DNA from: Myxococcota bacterium
Lineage (GTDB): Bacteria > Myxococcota_A > UBA9160 > UBA4427
Assembly: GCA_029243605.1 (NCBI GenBank)
Contig: JAQWRT010000092.1
Span: forward strand, 1 to 64,000
DNA: 64,000 nucleotides
Reading direction: 5' to 3'
Shown here: positions 47,521-57,300 of the stretch, one piece after another
Position numbering within the stretch: position 1 is the first letter of the stretch
Layout of the letters: every line of letters begins with the position of its first letter
The notes under the pieces: generated by a model
Told to the model about the DNA's origin: nothing
The model's input: the letters and a program-made list of their open reading frames with translations, nothing else
Databases searched by the model: none
Made by a program: the position numbers and the translations under genes

Positions 47521-47889
47521 ATGTTTAGCCACGTGATGATTGGTGTGAGCGATATCGAAAAATCAAAACAGTTCTATGATGCTGTATTCGCGACGCTGGG
47601 CCTGGGGCCGGGCGTCGATAATAACGGCCGGTACTTCTATATTAGCCCGGGCGGCGTTTTTGCGATCACTGTCCCGATTGACGGTGAGCCCGCGACCCAT
47701 GGGAATGGAAGCACCATTGGCTTCCGGGTCGAGTCCTCGGAGCAGGGCGATGCCTGGCACGCGGCCGGGGTCGCCAATGGAGGGAAGGCCATCGAGGATG
47801 CGCCGGGCCTCCGTGAAAACGGGATGTACCTCGCCTATCTCCGGGATCCCGACGGAAATAAGATCTGCGCACTCCAGCCGCCGGGCTGA
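47521..47889 (+). CDS. VOC (glyoxalase/bleomycin resistance) family protein
   Basis: FSHVMIGVSDIEKSKQFYDAVFATLGL…LRDPDGNKICALQPP. Confidence 0.92.
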   Translation: MFSHVMIGVSDIEKSKQFYDAVFATLGLGPGVDNNGRYFYISPGGVFAITVPIDGEPATHGNGSTIGFRVESSEQGDAWHAAGVANGGKAIEDAPGLRENGMYLAYLRDPDGNKICALQPPG

Positions 47890-47924
47890 CTCGGGCGCTA
47901 GCCCTGTTCATTCTGAACCCGCCG

Positions 47925-47965
47925 GCAGATCATGGAGCGCTACAAGGTTTCGCTCCATGATCTGC
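47925..47965. terminator. Strong perfect hairpin downstream of the VOC gene (terminator-like but lacking a T tract)
   Basis: GCAGATCATGGAGCG-ctacaaggttt-CGCTCCATGATCTGC, 15-bp perfect stem. Confidence 0.55.
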
Positions 47966-48077
47966 TTCGGCGAGTCAGTGCGGGCTCGTTCTTCGGCTGA
48001 AGTCTAAGAGGCAGTCAGGGGAACGTAGAATTTTCGTAAGGCCGAGTCGCGAAGGTCGTCAAAAGGGAAGATGTCTC

Positions 48078-49016
48078 ATGAAGCTCCAGAAGCCGCCGCC
48101 GGAAATAGCCCGAATGGGTCTTCGCGGGATGAAGATGGTGGTCAACGCCGACGGCGAATTCCATTCCCTTGAGCGGGGACTTATGAATGCGGTGCAAAAG
48201 AACATCTTGGGCACCGAATTCGATCTCGACGACCTCGAAGACATCACGCCTCGGGAACTCGCCGAAGGCCTACCGGAAGTCTTTCAGGAGCAGTTCTTCA
48301 ACGGCTGCTTGATTGCGGCGCTCATCGACGGCGAAGCATCGATCTCCGAAGGTGCACTGCTCGATGAATACTCTTCGGAATTTGGCATAAAGAGCCCAGA
48401 GCTCAAAAATTTCCACCGAGCAATTGACCATCACCTTTTACTTTTCCGGTTCGATGTCGCCCGCCGATCTTTCTTGGGGCAACGCCTCAAGAAGCGCGTC
48501 CAAGAAGAGGGGATTCGAGGTATTACAAGCTTGGTTCGTGGATTGGTTAAAAGCCATGAGCCCAAGTTGGCTGACCGCTATCGAAGCCTCGAATCACGTG
48601 CTGAAGGCACGTTGGGGCGGAGCTATTTTGAGTTCGTTCGGAATAATCAGTTCTCGCTCCCGGGCGAGGTGGGTGGGCCCCCCGAGCCAATCGTATTTCA
48701 CGATTGCCTTCATGTGCTGGCTGAATACGAGACATCGCCGCTAGAAGAGACTCAGATCGCTTCGTTTCAGGCGGGGCTGCTCAGAGAACAGCCCATGTTC
48801 GGATTATTTTTCATGTTGGCGCAGTTTCAATTGGGGATTCAGGTCACACCCATTACGGGGGCCGAGTCCAACCAGGTAGATCCGGAACTGATGATCAAAG
48901 CGCTCGTGCGAGGCACACACGTCAATCGCGATCTGACCACGAACTGGGATCCGTGGGACGACTTCGACGAGCCAATCGTGGATTTGCGGCACAAATACAA
49001 CATTTTGCCTCGATAG
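48078..49016 (+). CDS. TerB-like N-terminal region fused to a Coq4-like HDxxH-x11-E domain
   Basis: VVNADGEFHSLERGLMNAV (TerB-like) and IVFHDCLHVLAEYETSPLEETQIASFQAGLL. Confidence 0.6.
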   Translation: MKLQKPPPEIARMGLRGMKMVVNADGEFHSLERGLMNAVQKNILGTEFDLDDLEDITPRELAEGLPEVFQEQFFNGCLIAALIDGEASISEGALLDEYSSEFGIKSPELKNFHRAIDHHLLLFRFDVARRSFLGQRLKKRVQEEGIRGITSLVRGLVKSHEPKLADRYRSLESRAEGTLGRSYFEFVRNNQFSLPGEVGGPPEPIVFHDCLHVLAEYETSPLEETQIASFQAGLLREQPMFGLFFMLAQFQLGIQVTPITGAESNQVDPELMIKALVRGTHVNRDLTTNWDPWDDFDEPIVDLRHKYNILPR

Positions 49017-49248
49017 AAGTTTCTTTCGGGAGAAGCACTAGGCGATCTCGAGTAAGACTCTGCGGACAAGCTCTTTCGCTTGCCGCTCGCGATGGTTTCC
49101 TCGCCTGTTGAGTCAAGGGTATAGGTGCACTCCCTGCCCCTCGGCCCCCCTTCTTCCATGACTTCTCGATCCAGGGCCCCGGGCTGTGGACTTGCGAAGA
49201 GGGCCCAATCACTCCATCTTCGGGTACTACCGAGAGCAGGAGATTGGT

Positions 49249-50091
49249 ATGCCTGGCAAGTCGAGTTCGCAGGGGGCGGGAGAAGTCCTTTATGAAGTCG
49301 ACGGTGCCGTCGCGCTAATCAGCCTCAACCGTCCGCGCTACCACAATGCCCAGAGCTGGAAGCTTCTCGACGAGCTCGACAGTGCCCTGGATCGCGCGAT
49401 GGAAGACCGCGCGGTCAAAGTCGTGGTGGTGAAGGGTGTGGGCGATGACTTTTCTTCGGGACATGACCTGGGTACTCCCGAGCACAAAGCGGACCAGGAG
49501 GCGAGGGGTGTCGCGGATCGGCGTGGCCTGCGCTTTTACCAGGAATTCCGGAAATACAATCTCGACCTGACCCATAAGTGGCGAAACCTGCCCAAGCCTA
49601 CGATCGCAATGGTGCATGGCTATTGCATTTTAGGCGGCTGGGTAATCGCGGGGGCGATGGATCTGGTTTTCGCATCCCCCGATGCGCGATTCCTGGCGGG
49701 ACTGGTCGAGTATTTCTCCGTCCCCTATGACATCCACCCACGGAAGGCTAAGGAACTGATCTTCGAGAGCCGTTTTCTTGCGGCCGAGGAAGCCTGTGAA
49801 CTCGGCTTCGTGAACCGGGTGATTCCGCGAGAAGATCTCGAACGCGAGACCCTCGCCTATGCCCACCGGGTGGCCGAGAACGGCCTCACGCTTCTGCGTA
49901 TGGCAAAGTTGGCCATCAACAAAGCACAGGACCAGCAGGGTTTTAGTTCGGCGATGGAGGGAGCTTTCGCCGATTTCCTCGTGCTGGTCTCCACCGGGGG
50001 GGATGGTCGCCAGGAGGGCGAACGCAGGCTCGGGCCTGTTGAACTCGCGCTCCGCCATGCTCGGGGTGAGCGGTATGGGCTGGAGGGATGA
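49249..50091 (+). CDS. Enoyl-CoA hydratase/isomerase family protein
   Basis: VALISLNRPRYHNAQSWKLLDELDSALDRAMEDRAVKVVVVKGVGDDFSSGHDLG…HGYCILGGWVIAGAMDLVFASPDARF. Confidence 0.93.
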   Translation: MPGKSSSQGAGEVLYEVDGAVALISLNRPRYHNAQSWKLLDELDSALDRAMEDRAVKVVVVKGVGDDFSSGHDLGTPEHKADQEARGVADRRGLRFYQEFRKYNLDLTHKWRNLPKPTIAMVHGYCILGGWVIAGAMDLVFASPDARFLAGLVEYFSVPYDIHPRKAKELIFESRFLAAEEACELGFVNRVIPREDLERETLAYAHRVAENGLTLLRMAKLAINKAQDQQGFSSAMEGAFADFLVLVSTGGDGRQEGERRLGPVELALRHARGERYGLEG

Positions 50092-51239
50092 TGATTCGGG
50101 TTGTAGCCCGACTTTCGGGGAGCCGACGGTACCGACTGCGAGGCCTTGTGACCGCTTTGGCCGTGGTTTTGGTGGTGATGGGGTGTGAGGAAGAAAACGA
50201 GCGCTTTCTGACCCAACCGATTGATCGAGGGCCCATCGAGGCAACGGTGAGCGCCACGGGGACGCTCAACCCAGTGCATATGGTGGAGGTGGGAACCTAC
50301 GCATCGGGCCGCATTGAAAGCGTGGAGGTCGATTACAACTCCCCGGTTACGAAAGGCCAGTTGGTCGCGAAGATCGACCCGGCGAATGCCCTAGTGAGAG
50401 TCCAGAAGGCCACCGCCAATGTCCTGTCCGCCCGGGCTCGGCTGAAGGGCGCTCAGGCCGACCTTGGCCTCAAGAACGAGCAACTCGAGCGCCAAGAGAA
50501 GTTGCACGCCCAGACGACGGTTTCCCAAGATCGTTTCGAGTCTTCCGAGACCGCTCAGGCCAGGGCGGAGGCCCAGGTCGAGATTGAGCGCGCCCAACTG
50601 GCCGAGCGCCAGGCGGAACTCGAGGATTCGAAGGTGAACCTCGCCCACACCGATATCCGATCGCCGGTGGATGGGATCGTGCTTTCGCGCAATATCAACG
50701 TGGGGCAGACCGTCGCCGCCAGTTTTCAGACGCCAACACTTTTCTTGATCGCTCAGGATCTGCGCCAGATGCAGGTCAACTCAGATGTCTCCGAGGCGGA
50801 TATCGGCCTTGTGGCCCAGGGGCAACTCGCGCGCTTCAGCGTAGACGCATTTCCCGATCGAATTTTCGAAGGTCGAGTTCGTCAGGTTCGCAACGCCCCC
50901 ATTTCGGTGCAGAATGTCGTGACCTATGACGTGGTCGTTGATTTCGACAACACCGAGCTTCTTCTTCGGCCAGGAATGACGGCCACCTTGACGATTATTA
51001 CGGCTGCACGGGACGATGTTCTGAAGGTGACGCGGCGTGCCCTGCGTTTCCGACCCCGCGACGAGGCCGCGCTCGTCTCCCAGGGCAGCCTCCGCCGTCT
51101 CTGGATTGAGGGTGAAGACGGAAAGGTCGAGGCTGTAGAGGTCAGGGCCGGCTTGCGCGACGACGAGTTCGTCGAAGTCTCCGGCCCCGGCCTCCAAGAG
51201 GGCGGATCGGTGATCGTCGGGTATCGGCGAGACCCATGA
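50088..51239 (+). CDS. macA: HlyD/MacA-type efflux periplasmic adaptor (lipoprotein)
   Basis: Lipobox VVMGC; TVSATGTLNPVHMVEVGTYASGRIESVEVDYNSPVTKGQLVAKIDP; coiled-coil hairpin; IRSPVDGIVLSRNINVGQTV. Confidence 0.9.
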   Translation: MMIRVVARLSGSRRYRLRGLVTALAVVLVVMGCEEENERFLTQPIDRGPIEATVSATGTLNPVHMVEVGTYASGRIESVEVDYNSPVTKGQLVAKIDPANALVRVQKATANVLSARARLKGAQADLGLKNEQLERQEKLHAQTTVSQDRFESSETAQARAEAQVEIERAQLAERQAELEDSKVNLAHTDIRSPVDGIVLSRNINVGQTVAASFQTPTLFLIAQDLRQMQVNSDVSEADIGLVAQGQLARFSVDAFPDRIFEGRVRQVRNAPISVQNVVTYDVVVDFDNTELLLRPGMTATLTIITAARDDVLKVTRRALRFRPRDEAALVSQGSLRRLWIEGEDGKVEAVEVRAGLRDDEFVEVSGPGLQEGGSVIVGYRRDP

Positions 51240-51982
51240 ATCCGCTCATCGAGACCCACGGCCTCGCGAAGGAATTCGCTCGCGGCGATATTCGGGTGCT
51301 CGCCTTGCGGGGAGTCTCGGTCTCTATTCAGCGTGGTGAATTTGTCGCCATCGTTGGGAAATCGGGGTCGGGAAAATCGACTTTCATGAATATCCTTGGT
51401 TGTCTGGATCGGCCCAGCGAGGGGAAATTTGTCCTCGAGGGACAGGATGTCGCCGGGCTCTCGAAGGATGAGCGGGCCGAATTGCGGGGGCAGAAGATCG
51501 GCTTCGTCTTTCAGGCCTTCAACTTGATTCCGCGGACATCCGCTCAGGAGAACGTGGAACTTCCTCTGATCTATAGCGGCGTATCTCGAGCCGAGCAGGC
51601 GCGGCGGGCTCAGGAGTCACTTGAGCGACTTGGCCTAAGGGATCGATCCGAGCACCACCCGAGCCAGCTTTCGGGGGGCGAGCAGCAAAGGGTGGCCATT
51701 GCTCGGGCGCTGGTGAACCACCCGCAGTTGCTGCTGGCAGACGAGCCGACCGGCAATCTGGATACGCGTACCAGTCTTGAAATTATGAAAATTCTCATGC
51801 AGCTCAATCGGGCTGAAGGGCTAACCGTCATTCTTGTGACTCACGAGCCCGAGATCGCGGCCTTCGCGGATCGCGTGCTCACGTTCAAGGATGGCGAAAT
51901 CGTAAGCGATGAGCCGGGCTTATCGGGGGAAGGCGTTTTACCGGCTTCTCTTCCTGAGGAGAAGGAGGCTAAGGAGGCGTGA
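51236..51982 (+). CDS. ABC transporter ATP-binding protein (MacB/LolD type)
   Basis: [57 protein letters not shown]. Confidence 0.96.
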   Translation: MNPLIETHGLAKEFARGDIRVLALRGVSVSIQRGEFVAIVGKSGSGKSTFMNILGCLDRPSEGKFVLEGQDVAGLSKDERAELRGQKIGFVFQAFNLIPRTSAQENVELPLIYSGVSRAEQARRAQESLERLGLRDRSEHHPSQLSGGEQQRVAIARALVNHPQLLLADEPTGNLDTRTSLEIMKILMQLNRAEGLTVILVTHEPEIAAFADRVLTFKDGEIVSDEPGLSGEGVLPASLPEEKEAKEA

Positions 51983-53211
51983 AGTTTCTCCGCATGACCC
52001 TAGTCGCCGCCCTGCGAGCCCTGCGTCGAAACAAGATGCGGTCGGCCTTGACGATTCTCGGCATCGTCATCGGAGTCGCTGCGGTGATCACCACGGTAGG
52101 TCTCGGTCAGGGCGCTTCGGAGGCGGTCCAATCCCAGATCCGTAGCCTTGGGACGAATCTTCTGGTTGTTGTTCCGGGGACCCGGACTCGGGGCGGTGCA
52201 CACTCGGGATGGGGGGGAGCTTCGACCCTATCGGTGACGGATGCCCGGGCTCTCGAGCGGGAAGCAACGGGCATACGGGCCGTCAGCTATATCCGGCGGG
52301 GGAGCGCCCAGGTTCTCTACGGAAATTCGAATTGGAGGACGACGATCCAGGCGACCACGCCGTCCTATCTCGACGTGAGCGACTCGGCGATGGCCCAAGG
52401 CGATTTCTTTGACGAGCGGGACATGAAAAATGGAGCCCGGGTTGCCGTCTTGGGTGGGACCTTGGTAGGACAACTCTTCGAGGTGGGCGAGGACCCCATC
52501 GGGGCGGTGCTCCGCATCAAGGAGGCGTCATTTCGTGTAATCGGTGTTCTCGAGTCCAAGGGCGGCTCGAGTTTCGGGAGCGACCGAGATGATCTCCTAC
52601 TCGTACCCTTTACCACTGGGGAGCGAAGGATTCTGGGGGCGACGCTCCCCGGTGTGGTCGAGCAAATCATCGTATCGGCTCGGACCGGGGCGAGTGCACA
52701 CGAGGCCTCCCTGGAAATCGAAGACATTCTTCGCCAACGGCATCGGCTCCGCCCGGCCCAGGAGAACGACTTCACCGTGCATTCTCAGGAGGAGATCGCC
52801 AATACCATGGGGAGCGTGACGCGGATCCTCAGCTCGGTTCTGATGGGGATTGCCTCGATCTCGCTGCTGGTGGGAGGCATCGGCATTATGAACATTTTGC
52901 TGGTCTCGGTGACCGAACGAACCCGCGAGATCGGTATCCGCATGGCGGTGGGGGCGAAGGGCAGTCATATCCTGGTGCAATTCCTCGTCGAGGCGATGAT
53001 CCTGAGTATGATCGGTGGGATGATCGGAATCATCCTGGGCCTGGTAGGGACTCAAGTCATCGCTCATTTCGCCGAGATTCCCTTTGTGTTCTCCCCAGGC
53101 GCAATCGTCGGCGCGGTCTTGTTTTCGGGCAGCGTTGGGATCTTCTTCGGTTTCTACCCCGCACGAAAAGCCTCGAACCTCGACCCCATTGCTTCGCTCC
53201 GATACGAGTGA
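51979..53211 (+). CDS. ABC transporter permease (MacB/FtsX type)
   Basis: ALRALRRNKMRSALTILGIVIGVAAVITTVGLGQGA; ERTREIGIRMAVGAKGSHIL; ARKASNLDPIASLRYE. GTG start overlaps the ATPase. Confidence 0.95.
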   Translation: MKFLRMTLVAALRALRRNKMRSALTILGIVIGVAAVITTVGLGQGASEAVQSQIRSLGTNLLVVVPGTRTRGGAHSGWGGASTLSVTDARALEREATGIRAVSYIRRGSAQVLYGNSNWRTTIQATTPSYLDVSDSAMAQGDFFDERDMKNGARVAVLGGTLVGQLFEVGEDPIGAVLRIKEASFRVIGVLESKGGSSFGSDRDDLLLVPFTTGERRILGATLPGVVEQIIVSARTGASAHEASLEIEDILRQRHRLRPAQENDFTVHSQEEIANTMGSVTRILSSVLMGIASISLLVGGIGIMNILLVSVTERTREIGIRMAVGAKGSHILVQFLVEAMILSMIGGMIGIILGLVGTQVIAHFAEIPFVFSPGAIVGAVLFSGSVGIFFGFYPARKASNLDPIASLRYE

Positions 53212-53444
53212 GCGATCCAAATTGGACGCACGGTCTGGGTCCTGAGACTCGTTCGGGGAGAGCGTTCAAGGGTGAGGGTTTCTAAAGTTTCAACCCTGAT
53301 ACCGCCTGGCGGAGTGGGGTATTCTGTCTCTCGGCGCCGGAAGGTAGAGCCTAGGCTCGCCGCTTCTTGGAACTGACTGGGCGCGGCACTCGATGCTCTC
53401 ATACCTGGCTGGGGGCGATGAGAAGCCCAGGACAGGGAGGCTCG

Positions 53445-54503
53445 ATGATCTGGAGAAGAGAGCCGGTGGCAGGCATCTCGCGGAAGCGAGGTGATACCCC
53501 TCGGAGTCTGATCCGGCGCGCTTGGGTAGTTGTGGTAGCGGTGGGAATTTCGCTTTCTGCCTGCCAGGTTGAAGAGGTCGAGCCCCTTGGCAGCCTTTCC
53601 GCTGAGGAAATTCAAAGCGCGGGTGTAGAACGAGAAGCTCGTTTGATTGCGGCCAGTCGCGGCCTTGAATGGTTGCTCGATAACGCGGACGAGATGCCTC
53701 CGGGCTGGGCGCCTTTCTTCCTATTGCGACTCCACCGTGCAACATCGGAAGCAGAGACGGCCAGTCGGATAGAAAGAGTTATTCGCGATGATTCGGCACC
53801 CTCACGCCGCTTCCCGCTTCCGGATGATTTGGGGGATCCGAAGCTGCTCAGGAGCCCCAACCTCATGTCGGTTCTTTTTGAATTGAGGCGTCGCAAGGCA
53901 GTAGGCGAACCCTATGAGGCACAGGCCGAGGTCGTGAGGAAACTCCTTGAGTCACGCGGCCAACAATTCTGGCCCCGAGTTCGCCTTACCCAGAGGATCG
54001 TTTATCTATATCAATTTCGCGAACTCGGATGGGAGGCTCCGTTCGAGTTTGAGGAACTCGTTAGGCAGGTTGGGATGTCGGCGAAATCTAGGCAGTGGAG
54101 AGGCGGTGCCCAAGATCAGCCAACCCTTTATGCGATTACTCATCTGATTCTGGTAGAAGGACGTTATTTTCAGGAGTATGTTGACCCGGAACGATACAAA
54201 TCGATGGTTCCGTTTCTGCTTCTCAGCCTGAAACGTTTGACGAGTGAAGGATTGCGTGGGGAACGAGAGCTCGATATTGCAGCAGAGATTCTGGCGTCCC
54301 TGGCTTTGATCCGATATCCAGATAACGATCTCACTCGCGACGTACGAAAACGGATCATCGCAGCCCAGAACCCCGATGGGAGCTGGGGGGATGGAGACGG
54401 GGTCACGGCTGGGAAGGTCCACGCCACGGCCTTGGCGGTCTGGGCAACAATGATTCTTCCGAGCGAACTCCGTTCTGATCCCGACCTTGCGATTCGCCCG
54501 TGA
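53445..54503 (+). CDS. Lipoprotein with terpene-cyclase/prenyltransferase-like alpha-alpha repeat (unknown function)
   Basis: Lipobox SLSACQ; IAAQNPDGSWGDGDGVTAGKVHATALAVWAT. Confidence 0.6.
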   Translation: MIWRREPVAGISRKRGDTPRSLIRRAWVVVVAVGISLSACQVEEVEPLGSLSAEEIQSAGVEREARLIAASRGLEWLLDNADEMPPGWAPFFLLRLHRATSEAETASRIERVIRDDSAPSRRFPLPDDLGDPKLLRSPNLMSVLFELRRRKAVGEPYEAQAEVVRKLLESRGQQFWPRVRLTQRIVYLYQFRELGWEAPFEFEELVRQVGMSAKSRQWRGGAQDQPTLYAITHLILVEGRYFQEYVDPERYKSMVPFLLLSLKRLTSEGLRGERELDIAAEILASLALIRYPDNDLTRDVRKRIIAAQNPDGSWGDGDGVTAGKVHATALAVWATMILPSELRSDPDLAIRP

Positions 54504-54536
54504 AGCCCCCTTGTGGGGTGATCCGGGGGTGGGCAC

Positions 54537-55241
54537 TCAAATGGGCCAGTCGAACCAGCCCTCCCTCGCCCCGGGTGTCAGGCCGTGGGAGAGGTCGTCG
54601 GTGCAATGAGAGGCGAGCCTCAGAGTGAAGGGCGCTTCGGATACGTTCGCGTCGACCAGTGCCGTGGGGATCAGGCGGTACTCGGGGAACAGAACTGCCA
54701 GATCCGAGAGGGCTTCTTCGGACAAATCGGCGCGATCGAAGGGGTAGGCTCCAGCGGGGAATGCGAAATCGAGATTGAGAACCATACGTCCCCGACCCCG
54801 ACGGTTGGTCCAAAAGCCATTGGGCGGTGTGGGGCTGCCATTTCCTGGGCCCGTTGCGGCCAGCAACTCTTCCAGGGCAGTGGACGGAGCCAGAGGGGTT
54901 GATCCCCCCCCGGTGATCGGGCTTCCTCCGAAGGCCCAGCCATCTCGATCAGTCCCCTTGAGACGGAGCCAAACTGTGTAGAGGGTATTGGGGCGTCCGT
55001 TGCTGAGGTGGATCCGTAGGCGCGTTCGCCCGTCTTCTTGTGCCCAGCGTAGGGAAGCGCGTGCCTCGGGGAAATCTCCTCCGCAATCGTAACGGACGCT
55101 ATTGCCCGATCCGCTCGGTGCCTCGGCGGGAAGGCGGACGAAGGGTTGGCGCCGGTCGTCATCGCCGAGTGCCGTTCCAGCAAGCAGGGCAGAAAGAGAG
55201 AAAGAGAGCAGAATCAGTATCGGCGTAATCAGCTGGCGCAT
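54537..55241 (-). CDS. Secreted protein of unknown function
   Basis: Signal peptide MRQLITPILILLSFSLSALLAGTALG, 234 aa, coherent ORF. Confidence 0.6.
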   Translation of the reverse strand: MRQLITPILILLSFSLSALLAGTALGDDDRRQPFVRLPAEAPSGSGNSVRYDCGGDFPEARASLRWAQEDGRTRLRIHLSNGRPNTLYTVWLRLKGTDRDGWAFGGSPITGGGSTPLAPSTALEELLAATGPGNGSPTPPNGFWTNRRGRGRMVLNLDFAFPAGAYPFDRADLSEEALSDLAVLFPEYRLIPTALVDANVSEAPFTLRLASHCTDDLSHGLTPGAREGWFDWPI

Positions 55242-55403
55242 TTGGGTAGTTCCTCCTTTTTCGACTCAGTAGTTGGGGCTGAGTGCAGGGCCCAAGGGCC
55301 GAGCACTCGCTCACTCGGCCTGAGTTCCACTGCGGGCTGCACCCTGCGCGACTCCTCTGGCGGCCGGTTCTCTCACTCCTTTGCGGAGTGGAATTCTGGC
55401 CTT

Positions 55404-56450
55404 CTATGAGAAGAGAGTCGGAACTCTGGCCGAATTCGGATCAACCCGGCTCCTGGGCAGGGTCACGTCGGGTCTAGCGCTCTCCCCTAAGGGATGGGGA
55501 GGGCGTCGGCGGCTAGATGTCGAGGGCCGTGATGGTTCGCTTTTGGTCTGGCATCCGTCCGAAGACTCGGCACCCGGAGGCTGAAGCGCTGGCGGTTGGC
55601 ATAGGCCCCGGCGAAACATATTCGTGACCGCCTTCTGGACCGCCCGACTCTCGGCCCGAGCCGTTGAGTCGCGAACCGAGGCATTTTTCTGCCAGATGCC
55701 CGCGACCTCGACTGTGCAAGAGATGGCACGCTCCAGATTTTGTCGAACTTCATCGATATTCGACGCGGAATAGGGATCAAAGAAGACGATTTCGCGGAGG
55801 TAGAAAAAATCAAATGCGCCCACGCGCTGCTCCCAACTCTCGAGGGATTCGAATCGCCGCATCGCTTCGGCCACCGAGTCCTGGTTTGCCTTGGCAAGTT
55901 CTTCGTCGCCTCGCTCTCGCCCATTGGCTTGAATCGCCGCTGTGGAAAACGTCACCGCCGGATCGCCGAAGCTTGAGAAATGCTGCGCCGAATAGCTCCC
56001 GGAAAGGGCTTCTGCGAGGAACATGTCCGTCACCGTCTCATGCAGATGATCCCAAGTGGCTCCAACGCCCGGGGGCAGGTCTCCCTCGGCTTGGTAACCG
56101 ACTTCGTCTTGCGGCAGATGGGAGCCGAAACCCCGGCTATAGGCCAGGGCGTCGAATTCTCCGCTGGTGGGGGCAGGGTGCTCTAGGGCGTACCGAAGCT
56201 GGAAGTTGGCATAGTCGAAGCCGTGCAGACGATGGTCCCCGTCGAGGTAGAGCTTGAAGGCATCGGGGGCCGAACTCCCCAGCACGAGGCTCGTGCGGGC
56301 GACGGTGGCGAAGCAGGTCGAGCCGTCCAAGCCCAGGATTCGGCAGCCAGAGAGCTGATGATTGATGGGACCCCATGCCAGGCCTTCAAAAGCCACGGCG
56401 AGGGCCAGCAGGGAAATGAGCGAGAAAGGCAGAGAGCGAACGGGTTGCAT
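55404..56450 (-). CDS. Secreted zinc-dependent phospholipase C-like protein
   Basis: Signal peptide then WGPINHQL, LGSSAPDAFKLYLDGDHRLHGFDYANF, GFGSHLPQDEVGY, DHLHETVTDMFL. Confidence 0.7.
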   Translation of the reverse strand: MQPVRSLPFSLISLLALAVAFEGLAWGPINHQLSGCRILGLDGSTCFATVARTSLVLGSSAPDAFKLYLDGDHRLHGFDYANFQLRYALEHPAPTSGEFDALAYSRGFGSHLPQDEVGYQAEGDLPPGVGATWDHLHETVTDMFLAEALSGSYSAQHFSSFGDPAVTFSTAAIQANGRERGDEELAKANQDSVAEAMRRFESLESWEQRVGAFDFFYLREIVFFDPYSASNIDEVRQNLERAISCTVEVAGIWQKNASVRDSTARAESRAVQKAVTNMFRRGLCQPPALQPPGAESSDGCQTKSEPSRPSTSSRRRPPHPLGESARPDVTLPRSRVDPNSARVPTLFS

Positions 56451-56476
56451 AGGGGAGCGTGGCTCTCCTATTCCAA

Positions 56477-56553
56477 TGGCACCCCGGGAGGGATTTGAAC
56501 CCCCGACCCGCTGCTTAGAAGGCAGCTGCTCTATCCAACTGAGCTACCGGGGC
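56477..56553 (-). tRNA. tRNA-Arg (TCT)
   Basis: Full cloverleaf GCCCCGGTAGCTCAGTTGGATAGAGCAGCTGCCTTCTAAGCAGCGGGTCGGGGGTTCAAATCCCTCCCGGGGTGCCA, encoded CCA. Confidence 0.96.
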
Positions 56554-56697
56554 ACTGGTGGCCGATGACGCGCTCTGGGGCGCGTTTCGCGATGGCTGGC
56601 GGACGATATAGCAGCCCTGGAAGCAGAAAGCGGGCGCCTGGGTGGGGGCACGTTGACACCCCTGGGACTGGTCGATAGGCTCCGGCCTCCCTCGGTG

Positions 56698-56774
<77 letters not shown>

Positions 56775-56962
56775 AGGTCCGCTCTTTCCCCTTGCCGTTC
56801 TCCTGATTTTACATCATTAAAATCAGATACTTAGGGGATTCCTCGATCGGCCAGGCAGATATCCCCGGGGGTAATGAAAGTGCTCGGGGTTCTCGGGCTA
56901 CAGCGGCCCGGCGGCTCGGCGGCGCTATCATGAGGGCGAGCGACCCCCCTGGCAAGGACACG

Positions 56963-57211
56963 ATGAACCGGATTCGCGCGGCACGACAGGCATTGGGCTG
57001 GACCCAAGATCAACTCGCCCAGGCTGCGGGTGTCTCGCCGCGAACGGTTCACGCCGTGGAACAGGGCAAGCCCTGTCGCCAGACCACCAAGCGTTGCCTG
57101 CTCAACGCGCTTTCGGTCTCCTGGGAGTATCGCGACGAGTATTTTGTGTCGGCGCGCAGGGTCCGTCCCAAGCTCGCATCCGAGTCGAGATCCGGCGCCT
57201 ACGGCGCCTAG
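56963..57211 (+). CDS. Small XRE-type helix-turn-helix regulator
   Basis: MNRIRAARQALGWTQDQLAQAAGVSPRTVHAVEQGKPCRQTTKRCLLNALSV. Confidence 0.75.
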   Translation: MNRIRAARQALGWTQDQLAQAAGVSPRTVHAVEQGKPCRQTTKRCLLNALSVSWEYRDEYFVSARRVRPKLASESRSGAYGA

Positions 57212-57300
57212 GTCAAGATCCGCCGCTTGGGTTTGCGACTCCATCCCGTCGCCCGGGAAATCTGGCTAGTCTAGAAGGCCGACTTGCCAAGGAGATCGCT

